Part shown: in pieces, positions 57,515-64,000 of the stretch
How positions within the stretch are numbered: the stretch's first letter is position 1
How the letters are laid out: each line of letters starts with the position of its first letter
DNA from: Larix kaempferi
Taxonomy: Eukaryota > Streptophyta > Pinopsida > Pinales > Pinaceae
Assembly: GCA_027924585.1 (NCBI GenBank)
Contig: BSBM01000637.1
Coordinates: 3,720,001 to 3,784,000, forward strand
Length of the DNA stretch: 64,000 nucleotides
Direction: 5' to 3'
Position numbers and translations under genes: made by a program
The notes under the pieces: generated by a model
The model's input: the letters and a program-made list of their open reading frames with translations, nothing else
The model's database searches: none
Told to the model about the DNA's origin: nothing

Positions 57515-58904
57515 CACAAAACCGCTTGTTTTAGAGGCTTGTTCAGTATTGGTATGTCTACGCCATGGTATTTAATATCCGGAGAGAAACCTTAGAACTT
57601 ACCATGGATGACATTTACTTTATCACAGGTCTCTCATGGAGGGGAGACGAAGTGAACCTAAAAGGGTCCTCATGCAATGTGGGTGCCTTATCCATACAAG
57701 AATATGTGAATACTTACTATGTACTGGGAACAGAAAAATCCGGTAGTCAAGTGCTCATCTCGACCATTGTCAGCCTCCCTCTCAAATTTATTGTGAGTAT
57801 ACTAAATCGGATGGGAGGGAGTGCTACACAACATTTACCCTTGAGACACTATATGCATACTAGTATTGAATGCTTGCAGGGGCATATATATGACTGGTGT
57901 ACTAGTCTTTTGGCAAACACGAAACTTCAACTCTCGGGATGTAAGACTAAAAGGATGAAGAATTTTGGATACGGGAGCATACTTTGAACTTTCTTCTTTG
58001 AGAGAGTGCCTGCTATCAGTTTGGGCATGCCTTGGCCCCCAGTCAACTGTTGTGAGCCAAGGCTGGCTCGTTGGGGTGAAATCTTTCTCCGTCAAGGTGG
58101 ACGTGAGAGCAACTTTTTCTACCACGAGGATGATTTCTGGGGTTGGTGAGAAAGACAACTGCCAACATTTGAGCAGTTTCCATATGCTAGTATGGACTTC
58201 CACGACGATCCTGAGCTGATCCTTCCTCCAGGTGAAGCCTGGGGAGAAATAGGTATGTTTATGCTTTTTGAAAAATTATTTTATTTTTTCAATTTTTTGC
58301 ATATATGATTTTTATGATGATTTCGAATTACTGAAACAAAGTGTCAAATGTAGATATTGGACCAGTGCATCTGGAGGGACACCCATATACTTTTGTGAGA
58401 CCAGTGGAAGTGGGTGCAGTTGATGCCACTCTAGGGACCATACAGAGGAATATGAGTCGGTTAACTCATGACATTCCTACATATTGGATTGAGCGGATGC
58501 CAATGGATATGTAGGAGGATGTAGTTGGTGTTCCCCCAACCTGGATTAGGTTGCTGTGAAAAGTAGCTAGGCTGGTCATATGCTACCAAGAGGCAGCAGA
58601 GGCAGATGAGGCCCCACCTTCTCCATAGGAGAAGGATATTCTATGTATATTTTTGAGGCCATCGAGCCCAATTTTGTATCTTATGACTCTGTGACAGACT
58701 TGTGATCCAAACTCATATTATTTTTTGATACATTATTGGATATATATATAGTATCGATTATATTTACATGTGTGCTATGTTTTTTATGCATGAATTATCA
58801 TGTGTGTGAATGATTCAAATGCCAATCTAAAACATAGTTTGCAAATTAATCAACTAATGCATTCAAGTTCCTTGGAATATGTTGATATGTGATATAATCA
58901 AACT

Positions 58905-59230
58905 ATCTCTCAAGTAACCTAACATGCATAAACTGACGTAGCAAAGTAGGATATCTAACATGATAAACACCCAGTAACTAAAAAACAACTAACTACGAGT
59001 CGAGGCGTACCTCCAAATGTGAAATGCCATGGAACAGAGCATCTCATAGTAGCTCTATGACTGCACTATATTCAGCCACATTATTCATTGTGGGACCTAG
59101 ATAAGCCCCTCCTGAAGACACTAGTTGGCCAGTTGGCGAGTAAATAACCCAGGAAGCCGAGGCCAACTGACGGGTGTGGCGGCTAGCACCATTAGCAAAC
59201 CCTATGAAGTGTTCAGTCGAAATCTAAAAC
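58905..59230 (-). pseudogene. Extra RNase H of unit B
   Basis: It has the same domain as in unit A, with FADG, RQLAS, NNVAEYSAVIELL and LDS*LVV. The stop at 58993-58995 is TAG where unit A has CAG. The RT and integrase are likewise absent. Confidence 0.7.
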
Positions 59231-59330
59231 ACAAACAATCAATGCATAAGACATAACTACAACTATAAACAAAACTAACTATACAAAAATGTACAGCTAA
59301 GAATACATGAAAAAGCACAATAACACTTAT

Positions 59331-60390
59331 TCAAGTAGGGTCAGTGCCTGGGATCTCATCATGAGACCAGGAAAAGATGTCATGAAAATCATTAAAAATA
59401 TTGGTGTACAGAATGATCTCATCAAGATAACAGTTTGCTCCAATAAAGATGTTTTCAGTGACCCCAGGTTCAGTGGAAATTTTGATCAGGATAGTTCTTG
59501 ATGTACTCGTCCCATTCCCTTCAGCAAAAATAGCTTGTGAAGTGGAAGGGACAGAGGACCAATCAACATTCTCACTGGGTCTCAGAGAGAAATCACCTCT
59601 CTCTATCAAGTTTAGAATAAGGAGTAAATAGGACCTGGGGTGTAACTGTTCCCAAGGGTGTCTCAGGCCTATCATAGCTTCAAAAATTGTTTCATCGGAA
59701 GGAAAAACCGTGTCTAAACTATCAGGAGAGAGGGTAGAGTCCATTGACCTTGCAGGATCAGGGTCCATATCCGACTCGGTAGAGACCAATAGAGTTATGA
59801 TATGTTCTGTTGCAGGTTGTTGTGAATCCACATGGGTTATCTCTGCAACATATATAGGCACAACTAGTTTTGATTCAGTAGGGAGATTTCGTGGATCTGT
59901 CGTTGAACAAACCGTGGAGGTCTCAGAAGATGAACGTTCCTCAGAACCAACAAACAAGGTGGGAGAAGGTAGGTCAAAAGTTCCTATTAAGGACCCATAG
60001 AGACCTGCTCCTAAGCTCTTAGTGACTGGGCTAGACTGATCAATCAATGGAATGGATGAATCCGATGAAATCTGATTGTTCTTCCAGGTAAATGAAAGTT
60101 GCTCGACTGTGATGATCCTTCCTTCGTGGGGGAACATTATAACCCGAAAAATAGCTGATGGCACTGCTTGCATGGCATATGTCCATCTCCTACCCAATAG
60201 GAAGCTATAGTCGAGTGGAGCATCCATAACTTCAACCTCTACTTATACTAGCTTTCTTGCAAGTTCGACATCGAAGGATGGTAAGACTCCATGTGGGCGG
60301 AAGGATCTTCCATCGAAGGCAGTGAGTATCGTGTTTGAGGAAGCTAACTCAGGATCACCTAAAGATTTGCAGCAAGAAATAGACATTACG
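59331..60390 (-). pseudogene. Protease C-terminal part and RT-linker of unit B
   Basis: The frame of 298 codons (59331-60227) starts in the end of protease (DAPLDYSFLLGRRWTYAM) and runs through the linker to IFSWSHDEIPGTDPT, the usual lead-in to Ty3/gypsy RT, then stops. RT is deleted at the same place as in unit A. The N-terminal part of protease is removed by a deletion of about 550 bp relative to unit A, between about 60390 and 60415. Confidence 0.7.
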
Positions 60391-60414
60391 CACTTGGGTA
60401 AGGTGGGTAAGGGC

Positions 60415-62400
60415 TTCTTTTATTAGAGGGCATTGGTGGGTAAGGTGGTCCTCTTGACACAATTTGTAAGGGAACTTAGCCTTCCTTTTCTCTTTTTTAC
60501 CCTCCTCGGCATTTTCTGTGTTCCTGGGATTTTGTTGGTTTGCCTCCCCTTTCTTTCCCTTTCTCTTGGGCTATCGAGATCCCTTTTGGTTTGTCTACAC
60601 CTACTGTACAGAGTCTTTAGTAGAAGGGGAAGATGCAACAGAAGTTGCTTCTGCAGCAGATTGTTTGAGTGACAAGGCATGAGACTACTTTGTAAAGGCA
60701 TCAAATGCTGTAGAGTCGACTGAACCCACAATGCCATCAACATGTGGTCTAGGTTTAGGCTTACCTAAGCTTATATTAGACCTCGGTGCGTCAGGAATGA
60801 TTTCATATAATAACCCAAACTGAGCATAGACTAAATCGAGCTGCTGAGTTGTCAAAATGGCCTCCTCCTCGGAGGACACCCCTGAAGTGGAAACTAACTT
60901 AGTAACATAAGGAAGAAGAGACTTAAGGTACCATTCTAACAAGAATGTTGGGAGGATGTCGGCCTTGATGAGCCTCTTTCGCCTTCACCACTCTTGAATA
61001 TGATCAGATAGGTGGGTGGCTTTGTTCTGTCGAAAGTTCGACAGAATGTCAGTGCCGGCATCGTACCGGACAAGAAATTGAAAGTGGTTCAAGAAAACAA
61101 TGGAAATATCCCTAAAGGTGCCATAGACAGCAGTGGGAAATTCGATATACCACTTGGCTATGACACTAGTCAAGGTTCTTCGGAAGAGCCTCAACCTTAT
61201 GGAATCACCATTCAGTGAGTTAGAGGAACACCAGAGGTGAGAAGTTGTGACATGGTCACCAGGGTCCTCACCAGCCTTGCCTTCAAACTTCGAAATGTCC
61301 GAGGGAAACTTAATGGGAATGGGTGGCCATGTAGCATCATGTTGCACGGGGTCATTCATAAGCTTTGAAAGATATGGCAAGTTTAAAGTTGCCAGAAAAG
61401 GTAAACATGGTTGAGCCGATGGCATCTGGTAAATAGGAACCTGTTATTGGGAACCACCCATCGCCTGGTTCATGTACTATTAGTTGGGATTGCCCCCAGC
61501 CATCGGTTGTGAAACGAAAGGACTAAAATTGTTCCATTTGAAAGTAAGCAGATTAAATCCTTGGGCAGCAGTCCTTTGTAACTAGGGGTTAACCCCATCG
61601 ATTTGCGGGTTAATGATATTACCCCCTCCTCCAGCAAACAGAGAGAAAGGGATACTCCCTATATGTATATTCAATGGATTAACGTTATAACCTACATAGG
61701 GGTTGAATCCTGGCGTGGTAGTAGTGGATGGTTCTATCATCGTACCCATAATGGGTATGGATGCAAAAAGGATAGATCAGACCATGGATGAAGAAGCAAT
61801 ATTCTGAGTTACACCTTGTAAAGGTTGTGTGGCAGAAGACTGAGTGAAACCCACTACCGGTATCCCTGATAAAGGGACATTGTTGGGTCCAAAAGTAGGT
61901 GTGGAGGCTGAGGCAGTTGTCGAGGCTAATGAGCTCGGCATACCTAAAGTGACAACATTGAAACTAAATGATGGGGTCGAGGCCGAAGCATTCTGTGATG
62001 AACTCAATTGGGCAATGTTTGAAAAATAAGGATTCAAATTCCCTACCTCCATAGCAGTTGTGAGAGTGTGTGGAACTCCCTGCTCATCTCTTGGGTTAAC
62101 CATGGTATAACCCGGTTTAAAACGATAAGCACTAAACTCAGGCTGTTGGAAACCAACAAGCACCAGAAGTGGATCATTGGGTCCTATAAGAGGAGGGTTA
62201 AAAGGAGTATTAAACTCTATAGTAGTTAAATCCTCAACCTCGACAGCATCAAAGACTTTTCGATCTGGTGTTCTAGGCTATGGTTCTCCAAGAACCTCTG
62301 TGTCACCCGTAAGTTCAAAAGAACCATGGGAATCAATTCTCCTATGTCGCGGTGGTGGTGGAGGCTCCACTATGAGTGGGGGAAGGTTTTACAACCTCCG
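60415..62400 (-). pseudogene. Gag of unit B
   Basis: It has the same layout as in unit A: a Pro/Ser/Thr-rich N-terminal half (62163 to about 61500), a gag core with FEGKAGEDPGDHV and LNHFQFLVRYDAGTDI (60985-61425), and a lysine-rich tail. Several stops and small frameshifts break it. At 62143-62145 it keeps the CAG that is TAG in unit A. Confidence 0.7.
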
Positions 62401-62439
62401 GATTGACGAATATCTTAGTCCTCCACAACTATAACAAAA

Positions 62440-64000
62440 TAAAACTAAGTAAAAACCTAGTGGCCACTACAACTAAGGTGCAAACAGCATACCACTAAAA
62501 AATCCTAAGTACACAGACCAGGAAAACAGATGGAAAATACTCTCGCAAGCAAGTCTGGGATGATTAGGGCGTAGAATAGACTAATAGACTATCGATGGTC
62601 AGTTATGTGGCATCCTTCGGAGGTCCACTGGGTGCAAATGCTTGAATCACCAAACCACTTTCCAGGGATTATTGCCAGAGGGTTACCTTCCACATTTGTC
62701 TGAGGAGAAGTGGGAATAATCGCCCACTCTACCTGTGTAAGATTCTAAAGGTATGATACTAAGGATACAATGAATAATAAGTAACCTAGGGGGATAGTCT
62801 TCAGCCTAGTCGAAATGCATGGGTAGGGTAACAAAGCCCGTATTTCGAAAGGACCCCCATACGCATGCCAACTTTGGTTTATGGTCAAAAGGAAAATGAG
62901 GGGATTTCCTCAACAATTCCAATGTCCCATGACCTCGTGCTTAGCTCTGGTTTAATTAGAGTTTCCCAAGACTATTTGATATAGATGGATTTACCTAAAT
63001 GAAAGTTGTACTATGATTGTTGAGTAATGAAGCCAGTTCCAAGCAGCTTAAGGTGATTTAAGCTCGAAAGTCTAGCCTAAGCTAGTTGATGTCATGTATT
63101 CCTAAAAAGAAAAATGTTGCTAATAAATTTTATTAATAATTCCTTTTAAGGGATACTTGTTACTCAAGGGTTGTAGTACGGTGTGTGGAATGGTTTGTTA
63201 TGAAAGTAAAGTGCAAGTGCTTTCAAATTCACAAAAAAAATTCTCGTTTCGTTTATGATTCTTTCAAAAACTTGAAACCTAAGCAATCCTAAATCAAAAT
63301 CATTTTGCATTTTTCTTTTTAATATTTCAAAGCAAACTATGCTACCTCGAAATAATGCAGGACCTTACTACTAAGCTCTTTGAACAATTTTTTGTCTTTT
63401 CTGATAAATGTAAAAGAAAGAGAACTTGTACAAAAGCAAACAAGACCTAAACGTAAAGCGTGTGCAGGACAAACATCTAAATGGATCAAAGCAAACGAAT
63501 CAAGAGACTCGATGAAGACTTGACTTACCATGTTTTTGCAAAAGAAAAACTTGAGGCTTAGAAATAGAATGTAAAAGAAGTAGGGAAAAGAGACACTTGT
63601 TATGGAATGGAAAACCTAGACAAGGTTCTCCTAAGCATCATAACCCTAAAGAAAAACACTAAGCCAAGCAAAAATTAAGCAAGTGAACCAAGAATGACTT
63701 TAACAAAACACGGACTCAACAGCAAGAAGACTAGAAATATTTGACTTACTTGGATTGAACTGATAAGACAATCAGCAAGTATCTAAACCAAGAAACCTTT
63801 CAAAAGCGATCCTAAAGACTCAAACTTGAAGCCAAACCCTAATGGAAAGGATAAGACAAAGTAAAAGCATGCTAAAAATTGCAACAGACAACAAACATTA
63901 GGAATGCAGACCTATATGAGTGCAACAACAACTAGGATAAAAGTATGCAACTATGCTCAAAAGAGACTAGTGCACGAACTTCAAAAAGGGATAGTAAGCA
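62440..64000 (-). other. Leader of unit B, cut by the window end
   Basis: This corresponds to the part of the unit A leader from about 44560 to 46100. No gene is seen. By comparison with unit A, about 490 bp should remain before the next LTR, which would lie outside the window. Confidence 0.6.

Larger units (their letters stand above)
50128..58628 (+). pseudogene. Antisense plant-mobile-domain-like gene of unit B, interrupted by a Copia
   Basis: The coding start MVLAWREREHEDMD lies at 50128. The exon is cut after 50259 by the Copia insertion and resumes at 57520, ending at 58252. The intron 58253-58353 keeps GT...AG (acceptor now TAG rather than CAG), and the last exon ends at 58628. Apart from the insertion, this copy is better preserved than that of unit A: ECLQGH and LVQYW are intact, and the frame continues through FEQFPYASMDF to the donor with few stops. 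Stops include TGA after WGW near 58147 and TAG at 58512 where unit A has CAG. Confidence 0.55.
35390..64000 (-). mobile_element. Tandem pair of Tat-like non-autonomous Ty3/gypsy units (A complete, B cut by the window)
   Basis: The order is LTR (35390-38021), interior A (38022-46590), LTR (46591-49203), interior B (49204-64000, continuing outside). Homology between A and B covers LTR and interior alike with a period of 11.2 kb, so the units share the middle LTR. Interior A reads on the minus strand: leader, gag, protease, RT-linker, extra RNase H; RT and integrase are deleted. On the plus strand an ORF with two introns lies next to the 3' LTR. Unit B has the same order and is split by a Copia element at 50260-57514. 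Unequal recombination between LTRs is the simplest origin. Confidence 0.8.

Overview
The window looks like plant nuclear DNA from a large, repeat-dense genome. I see no cellular gene that is clearly intact. Nearly everything recognisable is LTR retrotransposons at different stages of decay, nested in each other. The only host-gene trace is a broken, apparently intronless copy of the splicing factor Prp3. The elements are plant types (Copia primed by initiator tRNA-Met, a chromodomain Ty3/gypsy, a Tat-like Ty3/gypsy with an extra RNase H), so a seed plant with a large genome is likely. A conifer-like genome would fit, but I cannot prove it.

Layout. (1) 505-8064, minus strand: a Copia deletion derivative (gag, protease, linker remnant) with a 5-bp target duplication (ACACC). 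A second gag-only Copia (3985-7796, duplication TGAGG, LTRs identical by eye, intact 669-codon ORF) sits inside its 5' LTR. (2) about 9132-13310, plus strand: a Ty3/gypsy polyprotein in one frame, ordered protease, gag-like domain, RT, RNase H, integrase. Its 3' LTR appears to start at 13603 and is interrupted by a solo LTR (13618-15232). (3) 15600-19960: an unrecognised, decayed reading frame with an acidic/coiled-coil C-terminal half, then an LTR-like stretch. (4) 20300-23810: dispersed and tandem repeats, an inverted-repeat segment and the Prp3 pseudogene. (5) 23816-35114, plus strand: a complete chromovirus (LTRs of 1625 bp, duplication GTGGA) with an internal 2049-bp tandem duplication of gag-protease and a minisatellite in its leader. 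(6) 35390-64000: two tandem units of an 11.2-kb Tat-like element on the minus strand that has lost RT and integrase but keeps gag, protease and RNase H. Each unit carries, in antisense orientation, a gene-like ORF with two GT-AG introns that resembles the plant mobile domain. Unit B is interrupted by a Copia element (50260-57514, duplication CACAA) whose polyprotein has stops but no frameshift.

How it fits together. Several elements are non-autonomous and would need proteins supplied elsewhere. The relative age order is readable: old Ty3/gypsy and Tat-like copies, then the chromovirus and the Copia at 50260, with the gag-only Copia clearly youngest. Most premature stops are TAG where CAG is expected, confirmed by paired copies within this window, which points to C-to-T decay at CHG methylation sites.
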